Source: Clytia hemisphaerica (taxonomy: Eukaryota > Cnidaria > Hydrozoa > Leptothecata > Clytiidae). From it: a stretch of 64,000 nt of DNA. Location: the NCBI GenBank assembly GCA_902728285.1, contig CACVBU010000534.1, positions 2,255,001 through 2,319,000 of the forward strand. The letters run 5' to 3'. Shown here piece by piece: positions 1-11,438 of this stretch. Numbering within the stretch: the stretch's first letter is position 1; every line of letters begins with the position of its first letter. The notes beneath the pieces were generated by a model that worked only from the letters and a program-made list of their open reading frames with translations, was not told the origin of the DNA and ran no database searches. The position numbers and the translations under genes were made by a program.

Positions 1-1830
1 TATTCCTTACAGACACGTACATACACTTACGTTACTTAGTGATACTTCGTTGTTCATTATGTACTTTATGGTACTCATCCAATTCGTTGAATCTGATGAT
101 TGACCATTACTGTTTTATTACACCACACACAGCTTCTCAAACCTATGGGTGGTTCCAGTCAGTCAGTTCCAGTTATAGTCTGTTACCCGTCCACTGTGCA
201 AAATTGGGTACGGGGGACGAGCCGCTGCTGGTCGACGTCAGGGTCGAATGTTTTACAAGATTACAACATTTTAGGAAATATTTTTGATATCAAATTTCTC
301 TGACAATCCGCAAACCATTTTTAAGATTTTAGGAAGGAAATCAAATTCACATAACACACCACCAGGTACCAATTGTTATGAGGTCTTGTACTTAACTGAT
401 TAGATTGACCACCCTGAACCAAATCTGGTCACTTTTGTTTTAACTAGTTGTCTTTCCATTTTCAGGAGATAAAAGTTGGTTGCTTGGAATGAAGCCTGTC
501 AGATCATTTTATATGGGAAAATTTTAATTCTGACTTCCCTGTTAAAATTGCTGAAGATGAGGCTCTTGTCGTGACATGGTTGAAATGAAAAATTATGTTA
601 AATTAAACTCAACGTTGAATCAACGCCTAGCTGAAGGTAGGCATTTTAGATGTAGTTTACTTGAGTCTAAGAACACACTGTTAACGTTTTTTGTTTTTGC
701 TGTGGAACTGAAAAAGATGACATGATTAACTACACATTTTTTAATAAGCACCACCAATTTTCTGGTCAGGCATGGGGTTGATTAGCATTTTAGTTCATTT
801 TCTGAAAAAATTGCTTTGAATACATTAATATTATACCATATTATGCTTATTGGGTCAAAGGGCTATTGTTTGTCATAGTTAGATCATCTGAAAAGCTGTT
901 ACTTTACGAGATAATAATAAAAATTTGACAAATATGAGGCCTCGAGCCTTAGCAACCTGGTTGCTTATAAAAATGTGTAGAACAGGAAAATTATTTGTAC
1001 TTTTTAAACTTTGAGGTGGCAAGCTTTACAGTGTGTGAAATTTTCATAAAACTTTCATGTTTATAGAATACATAATTGAAGTTTTTGGGATTTCATTGAC
1101 AATGGATTCATTTTATCCATTGAACAAGGAACAAAATACAACAAGGTAAGTATTTTTTGTAATAAAATCCAGTAAAAAACAAGCTAAAATTTTGTTACAG
1201 TACTTGACCTAAGTTCTAAAATATTTTCGAAAATAGGTTTTGTAACCTCTTTTAGAACTGTTTAGAAATAGAAACAATCTGAATAATTTGTTTTACTATA
1301 GGGTAGTCTACTGAAAGCTGCAAAAAACTTTACGATTTTACAAACCTTTTTTAGTTATGCACCGTTTTGTATGCCTGGATTTCAATACTGATTCAATTTC
1401 TCATTGTTTTATTCAGGGTTATGACGTAGGGACAGTTACTGGCTGATTTTGAAATGCATTTGAAAAGCGATGCTGCAAAACAAAAATGTGTGTTGCTGCC
1501 ATGCAATCAAGATATCTATGCTTCATGTGGTAGTTCATTTCTAGGTCGAAAATAACAACTTGATAATATTTTCATTGCAATAATTGGTTGCTGAATGATA
1601 GAAGGTATTTTTGTACTCGTTAGTGCTTAATTGTAGGGGTCAATCTATGCCATTTTCAAGGAATTACCATACTGTACCAACGGCCCCAGTCTTATAAGCA
1701 AACAACTTAACTGAGGACTGGAGTGGGATCGTGGGTCATATTTTTGGAAAATATCGTAATGTCACTTTGTAATGAACCCTCCCTTTTTATGATTTTTTTT
1801 CTGAAAAAGTGCTTAAGCCTTCATTTTTGA
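1..1830. other. Non-coding stretch, no gene seen
   Basis: The sequence is AT-rich with stop codons in all frames. The only open frames, near the left edge (about 39-303), are short, overlap one another and show no motif. There is no tandem repeat or convincing inverted repeat. Exons of a gene extending left of the window cannot be excluded. Confidence 0.5.
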
Positions 1831-1885
1831 CTACTCTATGTCCCAAGTAGTAATAATTCTCAACTTCAGTTGAGCTAGAACCTGA

Positions 1886-1926
<41 letters not shown>
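1886..1926. repeat. (TCTG)n microsatellite
   Basis: About ten uninterrupted TCTG units. The following bases (about 1927-2120) form a short open frame with no recognisable motif and may be the body of a dispersed repeat that ends in this microsatellite. An open frame on the minus strand that reads through it is low-complexity and not accepted. Confidence 0.95.
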
Positions 1927-1927
<1 letters not shown>

Positions 1928-3216
1928 GTATGTCCCAAAACTTTGGGGCAGCCTGGACATTCAAAAATTGTCGGATTTGGCTGAAATTTTGCACACTTGT
2001 TCCTTGGGTGAATATCTGGGGGATTTTTTTCATTTTTCAAAATTTTTGATTTTTGGAGCCTGGGGACGAGTAGAAAAATATCAAAAAGAGCTAAAAGAGT
2101 CCCAGAATATGTTAATTTGAGAAGATGGAGAGACTTTTGGTTAACCTCTGAACTAATTTTTGTCAAAATTAATAAATGGTGGGGAGTGTCCAAAATTATT
2201 TTGGAAATTCGATAAGTGGGTGGGACGTTTCTTCGGGACCTTAGAGTAGGGCATTTTGGGAAAATCAACTTAACATCAGTTTTTAATGACTTGTACTTTA
2301 TGGTTTTTCTACCCTTCCCTATAATTGTGCACAAAAGAGTTTATTTGGGATAGCTTTCATTATTCATAGTGTCATCTTTTTAGAGCGATCTGCATAATTT
2401 GTTAATTTATTATACAGTATTTTTATGTTTTTAATAATTTTTATTTCATTACTTTTTATATTTATAATACCGGCTAATACCCTCGGGCACTGAAGATTTT
2501 CCGCCCAAATCTTCCCTAAAACCCCACCGCCCATAATTTTGTTCCACCATCCGACCATTCAAGAAATTTTTTGAATTTTTTATAGGAATTTTTGACTTTT
2601 ATTGACATTTTGCAAAGGTGTAATATATATAATTTTGTAATATAAGTGATTTGCCACTCGAATTCGAGAGTCTTGTTTTAATTATCAAAAAATTACTAGA
2701 AATAGTTTTCAAACACCCGGTATATAAGTTGAACTTTTTTGACATGATGCGAGTAATCAATTCCAGTTTCCCAAACATTGAAAGTTTGCTCTCTCTCTCT
2801 CTCTCAAACTCGCAAAGAGATCACAAATATTTTTTTATATGCATAAGGGTACTTTAAATGGTGCAGTTTACACATTATGCTTGTTTTTTTTTGTGATTTA
2901 GGAGATTAAATGCTTTGAAATTTTGTTAACTGAGGCTCATGCAATGTTTAATTTTTCCAAGAGATCAGTCTGGATATGCTTGTTAGCAGTATGCCTATAA
3001 AAATGTTTATAATTTAGTAGAATTGATCTCCATTGTAGAAAGTATTCCCAAAGTATTTAACGAGGATTTCGCACTTATGGGAATGGAAATTTCAATGTAT
3101 CCTTTAATGTCCTTTGAGGCCCTATGGCCAATCTATTCCTTGATAGGGACTAAGATTCTAAAAACTTATAATTTAGATTAGTTATTATACTATTGAAAAT
3201 GAAATTAAATTATAGA
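1927..3216. other. Non-coding stretch with a short (CT)n run
   Basis: No gene is supported. The stretch holds a (CT)n run at about 2789-2805 and otherwise AT-rich sequence with short open frames lacking motifs. Confidence 0.5.
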
Positions 3217-3488
3217 AATTACATGCATTTTTTATAAGAACCAGTAAATTCTTGCTCAGGCTGGGCTGTTCTTAATTTTTACAATTTTTCAGGCTTAAAT
3301 TTTCTTATGATGTTCTTAGTCGCTTAGTTTCTTTACTTACGAATCTGTTAAAATCTGTTAAAATTAGTGTTTTCTTAATAATTTCTGAAATCTGTAGAGG
3401 CTAAGATTATTCTTAATTGTTCTTAGGTTTTGGCCAAATTTCAGCCTCGTGTTCTAATGAAATTGTTCTTATAAAAAAACGTGTAATT
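3217..3488. mobile_element. MITE-like element, copy 1 of a side-by-side pair
   Basis: The left end begins AATTACATGCATTTTTTATA and runs into AAGAAC. The right end is its imperfect reverse complement, GTTCTT followed by an A-run and ACGTGTAATT. The interior carries repeated GTTCTTA and TTCAGCCT motifs and no open frame. Copy 2 starts after a 10 bp spacer in the same orientation. The inverted ends and absence of coding suggest a non-autonomous DNA transposon; the superfamily is unknown. Confidence 0.6.
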
Positions 3489-3498
3489 GGTTATTCAA

Positions 3499-3765
3499 AA
3501 TTACACATTTTTTTTAATAAGGAACCTTAACTTTGATCTGAGCCTGGGGTTCCTTATTTTTACAGAGAATTTCAGCCTCAAAGTTCCTTATCGAGTTCCT
3601 TATTTACATAGCTGCTATAAGTTTGGATAACAATCTCTTACTGTTCCTTAAAACTTGTTTTCTTATTCTCAGCCTGAGCAGTTCCTAAACAATTCCTTAT
3701 TTTTTGGACCATTTTCAGCCTCGAGTTCCTGATAAACGTGTTCCTTATTAAAAAAACGTGTAATT
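3499..3765. mobile_element. MITE-like element, copy 2 of a side-by-side pair
   Basis: It begins AATTACACATTTTTTTTAAT and then AAGGAAC, and ends with the near-exact reverse complement (GTTCCTTATT, an A-run, ACGTGTAATT). Interior motifs (GTTCCTTA, TTCAGCCTC) correspond to those of copy 1 with substitutions, so the two are diverged copies of one family. Non-coding. Confidence 0.65.
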
Positions 3766-4252
3766 TTATTTAGACTACTTATTTTTTTAGCAAAAAGTGA
3801 TCACTACCGTACTATTTTGTTTCATAATTTCTGTTATCTATGCTTTGCAAATATATGACTTGTTCGTTTTTATGTCACAGAAAAATTTTATCCGCACATA
3901 TAAACACAAATTATTTAAAAGATCTCTCAATTACTTTTGACTTGTTAATGAAAGATTTCGAAAAAAGCAAAAATCATCTTCCAAAGTATTTAGAAAGATG
4001 TCGGAATATGAAATTTCAACATATTAGGAAGTTAGGAATTTCATTTTCCCAGCCTGTTTGAAAGTTTGAGAAGGCCGTCTTTCAACTTTTTTGGAAAGTT
4101 GGGAAGATGATCTGGTCGAAAGATGTTGAAAGGTAAGGTGCACATCTTTCCAATTTTTGTTGAAAGACCAACTTTCAACTCTGTCGACGGTTGTGGAAAT
4201 GTGACCTTCCTACATCTTTCCGACGATTTGAAAGACATTATTTAGCCCAGTG
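3766..4252. other. Non-coding or uncertain stretch
   Basis: An open frame at 3840-4061 (73 codons) has no recognisable domain and ends in a stop before the heptad-repeat frame. It might be part of the same broken gene, but nothing in the sequence joins them. The motif GAAAGATG/GAAAGTTGGG recurs at about 4080-4220. Confidence 0.3.
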
Positions 4253-4650
4253 GATCTGCCCGTCAATGTTCCGAATCTGCCTGTCAATGTTCCGAATCTG
4301 CCCGTCAATGTTCCGAATCTGCCCGTCAATGTACCGAATCTGCCCGTCAATGTTCCGAAACAGCCTGTCCATGTTCCGAATCTGTTCCGAATCTGCCTGT
4401 CCAAGTTCTGAATCTGCCGGTCAATCAGCCTGTTTATGTTGTGCCGAATGGACTTAATTTTCCATATAATAATTATCAACCTTTTTATATTAATCATCCT
4501 TATCAAAACCCGAATCCCGGTCGTGGCCGTGGCCGTGGCCGTGGTGCTGGAAATAATGCCCAAAATCTTCATCCTGGCCCTCAGGCTCGTCGAAGAGCCA
4601 ATTTTAGGTCCAGGATTTTAAATATTTTTGACAAAATTTTAGATTTGTAA
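4253..4650 (+). pseudogene. Broken frame: PVNVPNL heptad repeats then GR-rich tail
   Basis: From 4253 the frame reads about five tandem copies of the heptad P-V-N-V-P-N-L. A shortened 11 bp unit at about 4376-4392, instead of 21 bp, throws it out of frame. One base over, the same heptads resume and lead into a tail rich in N, Y and P, then GRGRGRGRGAG and a basic segment (QARRRANFRSR), ending with TAA at 4648-4650. The GR run and basic tail resemble RNA-binding low-complexity tails. No family is recognised, and no upstream exon or start is identified. It could be the 3' exon of a host gene or the ORF1 of an unknown element. Confidence 0.4.
4256..4430. repeat. 21 bp minisatellite (CTGCCCGTCAATGTTCCGAAT)
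   Basis: Eight to nine copies of a 21 bp unit with few substitutions, including one shortened copy. Because 21 is a multiple of three, the array encodes a seven-residue repeat in any open frame, so several overlapping frames stay open across it. Confidence 0.9.
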
Positions 4651-5525
4651 TTTTAATAATATTTTTTCATTTTTTTTAAGTATGCTCTTTCTGTGTACAA
4701 ATGTTTAGATCCAGTTGAAATTAAAATGAGTGCTATGATGTGCTAGAAACTTCTGGAATAAGTTTTAGGCTCTTCAGATACTCAATAAGCAAAATCTCAG
4801 GTCAGACACTTTCTCAACTAGTGTGAGTCAATTTTTCAGTTTTTTGTTGAAATCTTTATGATTTTGTAAAGAAAAAGTCCTTGAAAGAAAAGTTTTTCAA
4901 GTTTTTTTAGATTTTGTTAAAAGTGCATTTCTTCTAGATGTTATGACAAGTTTTTCGAGGTTTTGTAGCATTTTGTTAACATTTTCAGAGATTAAAAAGC
5001 TTTGAAGATATATTTCCACAAGTTGTCTGCCATTAACTGTAATATGTCTGGTTTCGTTTGCACCTCAAATGTTTGAATTAAATCTCTTCATTAAACTTGC
5101 AAAATGACTCTTGAATTTTACTTCTTTGAATTGAAATCTACAGTCAAGTTGTGTACACTTTCCTTTAACTATTATGTTGAAATCTTTCTTGGCTTGACTT
5201 TATTTTATTTATTATTCAATTTTAGCAAAGTTAAAACTGAAAATCAAAACAAACAAAAAAATTATCATCAAACAAGATTGTTCCCAGCTGTTCCATATCA
5301 TTAGTGGTCAAGGCACTACACATGGCTGTTTCAAAACATTATGGTGAGACCTTGTGCTTCTTATTCTTCTGATACATTTTGAGGTAGCCCGTTTTTTTTC
5401 CTTTTAGGGAGTGCATACGTTACTCGTGTTACTTAACTTTATTTCGTAACCACTTTCAGGTTCATGATTTGTCACAGATGAGCACAAAGCTGTCGGTACA
5501 TTGATAGACTGATTCGGTACTCTTA
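4651..5525. other. Non-coding stretch
   Basis: AT-rich sequence. The only open frame of note (5104-5304) is hydrophobic and lacks motifs or splice context. No repeat structure is seen. Confidence 0.5.
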
Positions 5526-5778
5526 GGTGCCAAATAAACGGCCCCCCCCCGCTTGTTAATTTTTCGACTTTTTTCCAACCCCCCGGACCTTATTAGGACC
5601 CCGTTTATTGATTTTTAAAACAATTCCCAGCTACCAAAAGGAAAGTTCCTTGTTTTACTCTAAAAAGCCTAAATTTAGTCTATTTTGACCATTATTAGGG
5701 TTTTTTTTAGGTCCATTTTCCAACCCCCCGTTTATTTAATTTGAAAATTTTTTCCAACCCCCCCGTTTATTTGGCACC
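5526..5778. mobile_element. MITE with C-runs and 16 bp terminal inverted repeats
   Basis: The left end GGTGCCAAATAAACGG is the exact reverse complement of the right end CCGTTTATTTGGCACC. Outward, the inverted match continues imperfectly for several more bases. The interior has four C-homopolymer blocks, each followed by GTTTATT or GCTTGTTAAT, and no coding potential. A motif TACATTGATA..CTGAT occurs directly repeated on both sides (about 5499 and 5785), so the flanks may derive from a duplicated site. Confidence 0.7.
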
Positions 5779-6330
5779 CAAGTGTACATTGATAAGCTGA
5801 TCTAGAATTGTTTTGCTGTCAAGACTGAAAAACTAGTTTTTTTTGTAAATAACATTTTTCAGATTTGTTTAGATTTTAATTAACTAGAATTTTTTTTGTG
5901 AGGATTTGAATATATTAATTGAAAGTTAGTTAATTCACTGTTTTATTCTCTTGTTAGTGGTTTCCTCTTGAGAAATATTTTGATCATAAAATCGTGAAAA
6001 ACAAGTCACTATGGAACACATGCATCAATTTTCGGTTCGGTATTTTAGAACTTTCGACCAAATAAAGTTAAATGAAGTTAACGATGATTTTTATTTCTTC
6101 ACTTGATTTTGCTATTTCAATTAAGCTTGTTATGTCTGTCTTTTATCTTTTAGCTAGAAATAAAATATAAAAAATTATGATGGTTTTTCATGATTTGGGA
6201 ATCCTGCTGATTGACCGAGGCAAACATTTAATGATTGGAAAAAATTTGTGGATTTTGATCCTTCTTCTTGCTTGGTCGACCTAGACGTTTTAAATCTATC
6301 AATTTTATTTTCATATAAGCTCCTTTTTGT
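5779..6330. other. Non-coding stretch
   Basis: AT-rich, without open frames of note, between the C-run MITE and the start of the palindromic satellite. Confidence 0.5.
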
Positions 6331-7009
6331 ATTTTACTGACCGGTCTGTAAAATACACATTGCCCAGCAAAATCTCACTCGGGTTGGATAAAAATTTATA
6401 ATTTGGGTCGAGATTCATTAATACTTGTTAATATACATCAAAATAGGTCTGAAATAAAAAAAATTAAGTTGAATGCTTTTGCAATTTACAGACCAGTCTG
6501 TAAAATACACATCACCAGGCAGATTCTCAGGCCAGGATGAAAAAACAATTTTAGTAGAGATTCACTAATAATTGATAAATATACATCAAAACAAACCTGA
6601 AACACAAATAATTGCAGTAAAATGGCTGTTTTTGTATTTTACAGACCAGTCTGCAAAGTATGCATTGTTGCATTAAATCTTAGGCCGGAATAAAAATTCA
6701 TAATTTCGGTTCAAATTCATTAAATTTTGATAAATTTACATCAAATTAAGCTTAAAAAAACTAAGAATTGGCGTAAAATGGCTGTTTTCGTATTTTACAG
6801 ACCTGTCTGAAAATTACGCAGTGTTGCGTGAAATCTTAAGCCAGAATAAAAATTCATAATTTCAGTTCAAATTCATTAAATTTTGATAAATTTACATCAA
6901 ATTAAGCTTAAAGCACTCAAAATTGGTATAAAATGGGTGTTTTTATATTAGGTCTGCAAAATACGCATTTTTCTGTGAAATCTCAGGCCGGAATAAAAAT
7001 TCATAATTA
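6331..7009. repeat. Tandem satellite with a palindromic core, about 155 bp units
   Basis: Five units begin near 6335, 6485, 6640, 6795 and 6950. Each starts with a version of ATTTTACAGACCAGTCTGTAAAAT cut to its core ACAGACCAGTCTGT, a near-perfect palindrome, followed by a CTCAGGCCGGAATAAAAA segment and then CAAATTCATTAA/GATAAAT/ACATCAAA. Units differ by point changes. The fifth unit stops abruptly at about 7009 and the missing portion reappears at 11439, so the DIRS-like element has inserted within the array. Confidence 0.85.
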
Positions 7010-7228
7010 GAGTAAACGCGTTTACTCATGTTAATTACAAGTCAACCTATTCCGCATTCTCAGGCTCCCGGGGCACTATTCCAGTATCAGACTTTTGGCT
7101 ATACACTCAAACCACGGTAAAGAAATCCCCGTCACAGATAAATTTCATTCACATTTGAGTTTTGCCTTTCAACACATGAACATCTCAACTTTGAAAAAGA
7201 TAAATTAATACTCTAATATCATACAAAT

Positions 7229-8510
7229 ATGGCTTCTTCTGCACCATCAACGTCTGGTACTGGGTTGCCAATCTACACTTCAACCTCCTCGAACATCCCA
7301 GCTTCGTCTCAAGCAACAGGCTCACAACAAACAGTCCCGATAACAATTTCGTCGTCCTCGAATCCTTTACCACGGGTCGTTCCAACAACAGCGTCAACGC
7401 CTTCAGTTAACATTACAACTCTCTTAAATAGTATTGTAGATCGCAGGATCAGCAACTTGTTTGGTAACGACAGAGGAAGGATTAGCACAACGTCAACAGT
7501 CAAATATACCAATACCCACATCCATCTATATCTCTCACTCAACCCCCGTCTACTACCACAGCAACCTCGCCAACTGTCGTTTTCCCTGACGGAATTTCAA
7601 AATTTCAAAATGGTAACCCTCAAAGTGGGAGTCCTTTCCTACAACCGAATACAAACAACAGTCAAGCAAACGTCCTTCCTCCAGTTACAGCCAGAGTTAT
7701 CACATAAATCCGCAATGGTGAGTTCGTGAATTTTGAAAATTTACTCCCTGCTAACATTGGCAGGCCTGCAGCCTCGACAGTTTCCTTTAATTTTGATGAA
7801 GAGAGATTCTCTCTCACCAACAGCGAGGCCCACTGTTTAGACACTCCTAAAATGAAGAAACAGAAAGTAGTAGACTTTGCATCATGGACCATGGCATGGT
7901 CCAACTTTTTCCAAACATTGATCCAGTTTAAGCCTTACCAGGCCCAAGAACTTATCGCCTACCATACTTATATAACCCAGTTGGCACGACAGTATAATTT
8001 TCGAGCCTGGTATGCTTACGACCAGGCATAGGACGCTCTTAGCTAACAACCCCCAGACTAACTGGGGTGTTACCAATGACTATTTATTCAATTTACACGT
8101 TAGAAGTCATGCCACTCCATCAAGGTGTTACATCTGTCAGAGTCTGGATCATTTAGCTCCCAGGTGCCCCTCCACCTCTTCTGCCCCAGGTTCCTCATTT
8201 TCAGGTTTTGCAGGCTACCACCGTTCCCGTACCCCCTTTTCAGCGACACAGAGCACCCCCAGTGTTTCCCACACCTCTACATCCCGTGCTGCCACATCTT
8301 CTTCAGCGCCCACTTTCAGACCCTATCCTCAGCCGCCCTTTCCACCCCACCCCCCTCCAGCAGACGGCCAGTGCAGGGCACTCTGGCCAGATCTGCATTG
8401 CCTTCAACTGTGGGAATTGTGCCAGAGTCCAGTGCCCAAGAATCCACAAGTGCATTGTTTGTTCTTCCTTCAACCACCCAGCCACTGACTGCTCCCACCG
8501 CCAAGGGTAG
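7229..8510 (+). pseudogene. DIRS-like gag (broken)
   Basis: A serine/threonine-rich N-terminal segment starts at ATG 7229 and loses frame by about 7500. A gag core follows in another frame at about 7726-8031 (motif FASWTMAWSNFF, then RAWYAYD). A CCHC zinc knuckle follows at about 8131-8170, CYICQSLDHLAPRC, which fits C-x2-C-x4-H-x4-C. A second cysteine-rich block at about 8395-8500 (CIAFNCGNC, then CIVCSSFNHPATDC) lies in a different frame. In the family this protein packages the element RNA. At least three frame changes show it is not translatable as it stands. Confidence 0.7.
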
Positions 8511-8605
8511 TGACAGTGTCCACTTGAGAGATTTACCTTCTTTGAGTTTCCCCTTGCCTTCCTCCCCACACACCACTGTTGATCCCCACATTTTGAGTTT
8601 TTTCC

Positions 8606-9307
8606 TTGATGGTTACCGTCAGGACATTGTTTCTTATTCATGGGTTCACTTATGGCTTTGAGTTAGGGTTTGATGGGCCAGCTCCTGTTTGCACAAGACG
8701 TAACAACTTATCTGCTATCCATCACAGCGACGCAGTCTCTGCATCCATCCTGAAAGAGCTTCAGCGAGGTCACACAGCAGGTCCCTTCCCCAATCCCCCA
8801 CTCCCTGACTTTCATTGTTCGCCACTTGGCTCTGGACCCAAGAAGGATGGTTCCCGAAGAATTATTCTAGATCTTTCTTCGCCACGCGATCACTCTGTCA
8901 ACGATGGCATCCCGGAGGATCTGTGTCATGTCAAGTATTCATCATTCAACGATGCGGTAAGTATGGTGGTTTCTCTTGGAGTGGGTTGCTACATGGGTAA
9001 GATTGACATTCGGTACGCCTTCAGGCTGTGCCCAGTTCGACCAGAAGATTGGCACTTGTTGGGCTATTGTTGGCAGGATCGTTTTTTCGTTGACGTTTGT
9101 CTTCCCTTTGGCAGTCGGTCATCTCCTTGTATCTTCAACAGCTTCGCAGACGCTCTTCAATGGATTCTTGTCTCTAAGTTTGACCTATCCGGTTTGGTGC
9201 ATTATTTGGACGATTTATTTCTCTGCTCTATCAACTTTGAAACGACTCGATACTACATGGATTTGGTACAGGCTGTTTTTGACATCATCGGAGTAGTAGA
9301 ATGGTAG
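8606..9307 (+). pseudogene. DIRS-like reverse transcriptase
   Basis: The frame is open for about 230 codons. Visible RT blocks in order are GPKKDGSRRIILDLS, the block A region CYMGKIDIRYAF, block B FGSRSSPCIFNSF and the catalytic box HYLDDLFL (YLDD). The spacing and the FGxRSSPxIF signature are those of DIRS/Ngaro elements rather than gypsy or LINEs. The frame closes at a TAG at about 9305, before the RNase H region, so the polyprotein is interrupted. It would copy element RNA into DNA. Confidence 0.8.
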
Positions 9308-9399
9308 AAAGTTCCTGCGTCGACTCATCGATCTTTCCACTTCTGCGTCCAAGCTTTCACAGCACATTGACATTTCTGCTAGTGTTCGTTTAGATTTGG

Positions 9400-9968
9400 C
9401 CATGTGGGCTGAATTTTTGTCGTCTTGGAATGGTGTCTCTTTTCTCCCTGAAGCAGCAGTCACTTCAGATTCTATTGCACTTTTACTGATGCATCTTTTA
9501 GGGACAGTGGTTGTCCCATCCATGGCCATACGACATGTCTGACCTAACTCACATCGCAGTTCTTGAGCTTTTTGCTCTTTTTGCCACCATTTCCGCCTTT
9601 GCAATCCCTCTGACCAACAAGCAGATCACAATGTTCACAGATAATGAGGCTATCGTTGCAACCTGGTCGTGCGGCACTTCCAAGGATAAACAGCTTATGG
9701 CATTGGTTAGAGAATGTTTTTTCTTACTGCTCGTCACAACATCTCTGTTCGCTTTCTTCATGTCCCTGGTCGTCGTAACACTTTTGCTGACTTATTGTCT
9801 CGTCTTCAGGTCGAAGCTTTCAAGTCGATACGTCCCGATTGTTCACCGAATCCCACCTTGTGTCATGGCCGTCTTGGACAAGATCTTGCTTCCTTCTTGA
9901 GAGACAAGCTAGCATCTTCCACCCAAAGCACTAACATGTCAGGCGTACGATCTTATGTCAACTTTTGA
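9400..9968 (+). pseudogene. DIRS-like RNase H and linker (frame-shifted)
   Basis: Fragments in more than one frame. TDASF appears at about 9487. FTDNEAIVATWSCG (9638-9679) holds the third acidic residue region. After a frame change near 9714 comes a segment with HVPGRRNTFADLLSRLQ (about 9757-9807), the usual end of RNase H before the recombinase. The order between RT and tyrosine recombinase supports the call. It is damaged by at least two frame changes and several stops. Confidence 0.65.
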
Positions 9969-10824
9969 CAATCTTCAAGACTGAACCACTTTCCCGCCAG
10001 CCAATCTTCACTTTGCTTCTTTGCTGTTTTCTCTGCAAACAGAGGTATATCTCACAAAACCATCAAGGTCTACATACACGGCGTCCTCCATCAAAATTGC
10101 TTGACTATCAGTTGAATCTTCACGAGATGACCATTCTACAACGTTTGATCATAGGCATGAAACGACGACAAGGCAACACACTTACCAGAGCCAGTAGGAA
10201 ACCTATCACCATCAATTATCTCCAACAGATATCAAATTTTTTGCACACCTCTTGTGTCACAACCCCGTCACAACAGCTGATAAATACATGCTCTTGACAT
10301 CTTGTGTAGTGACGTTCTTTGGGTTACTGAGAGTCTCTGAATACACATGCACCAGTTGTTACAAATTCAACAGCAGCATACACCTGTCACGTTCTGACGT
10401 TCAGTTTAATCCCAGCTTCTCCATTATCACAATACGTATCAAAGCAAGCAAAACTGACCCCTTCCGAATGGGAACAACCATACGTATTGCAGCCACCTTT
10501 GATGCCCTTTGCCCGGTTGGTGCCATGCGAAACTACCTTGCCCTCTCCCCGAGCTATTCTGGACCCCTTTTTCAGTTCTCCAACGGTAATTTTTTAACCA
10601 GAAAAGCAATTCGCAAGCTTTTGATTACAGCCCTCCCTACTATTAGGGACATCACCACACACAGTTTCAGTATAGGTGGAGCTTCAGCCGCCTTAGCATC
10701 AGGTGCCTCAGACTCAATGATCCGTATTTTGGGCAGATGGACAAGTGATTGTTATTTGAGAATAGCTGACAATGACATTACTCAATTTCAGCAGAAAATG
10801 GCTAAGATTATCTCCACTTGGTAG
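9969..10824 (+). pseudogene. DIRS-like tyrosine recombinase
   Basis: An N-terminal piece (9965-10297) and the catalytic part (about 10252-10824) are in different frames. The catalytic part has FFGLLRVSEY (first catalytic Arg), a KASKTDPFR segment and a box 2 reading THSFSIGGASAALASG, then GRWTSDCYLRI. In this family box 2 is normally H-x-x-R. Here the Arg position is Ser (AGT), and the end box lacks the usual second Tyr. The recombinase, which integrates circular element DNA, is therefore predicted inactive. It ends at TAG 10822-10824. Confidence 0.75.
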
Positions 10825-11438
10825 TTTTCAGTGCATTTTGTTCTATTTTGATTGTGTGGCAGATACCTACTTGCGTTTTGCACTAGCTTGTTTTTTCTCT
10901 TAGTCCCTAAGTTTTAGGAAGCGCTGAGTTTGTGTGGCATGAGTAGTTTTGGTAACGATTTGGGGGTGTGGGTTACCCTGTAACCCCTTTCTCAGATCCG
11001 CTACCCATCCTCCTTATGGGATAAGATCACTCCTTAGGGGATAAGATACGCTCACCGTCCTCCATACGGTACACCGTCCTCCATACTGTTTAGGCTAAGT
11101 TTGTTATCTCTTGATGCATCCCCAATGACTCGCCAAAACTCACAATTTCTATTTTCGTTCATTTATTTTTGCAAGAATTTTCACTATTTCGGCCAAACAC
11201 ATTTTGTCTCTATTCCTGTTTCCCATAGTTCTTTTATCACTCGTACTCTAGTTTTACGGGACACTATTTTGACCACATTCACATAAAATATTTTGAGTCA
11301 TGTTTCCTTCAGGGCATTTCGGCCACTTCATCTAAAATATTTTTGAGTCATACTGTATTTGCCTTCAGGACATAGCGGCCACCTCACTATTATTCGTTCC
11401 TCCGAGCATACCTCTATTTACATTTCACCTTGACGCAG
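10825..11438. other. 3' non-coding part of the DIRS-like element
   Basis: It contains short direct repeats. GGGATAAGATAC/GGGATAAGATCA occurs near 11017-11047, CACCGTCCTCCATAC is duplicated at about 11053 and 11071, and a TATTTTGAGTCAT block with a following GGCCAC is duplicated at about 11289 and 11336. These could belong to the terminal repeat system of the element. An open frame at 11101-11286 has no motif. Confidence 0.5.

Larger units (their letters stand above)
7010..11438 (+). mobile_element. Decayed DIRS-like (tyrosine-recombinase) retroelement, about 4.4 kb
   Basis: Gag zinc knuckles, a DIRS-style RT with YLDD, an RNase H/linker region and a tyrosine recombinase occur in this order on the plus strand, the arrangement of DIRS/Ngaro elements. 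The insertion is bounded by the interrupted satellite on both sides (array stops at about 7009 and resumes at about 11439). No target-site duplication is evident, as expected for recombinase-mediated integration. The left edge carries an 18 bp palindrome, GAGTAAACGCGTTTACTC (7010-7027). Several frameshifts and stops separate the domains. Terminal repeat structure was not resolved. Confidence 0.8.

Noticed and set aside
8303-8641. Minus-strand frames opposite the gag region
   Set aside because: The plus strand has canonical CCHC knuckles here. The minus-strand frames have no motif and no splice signals.
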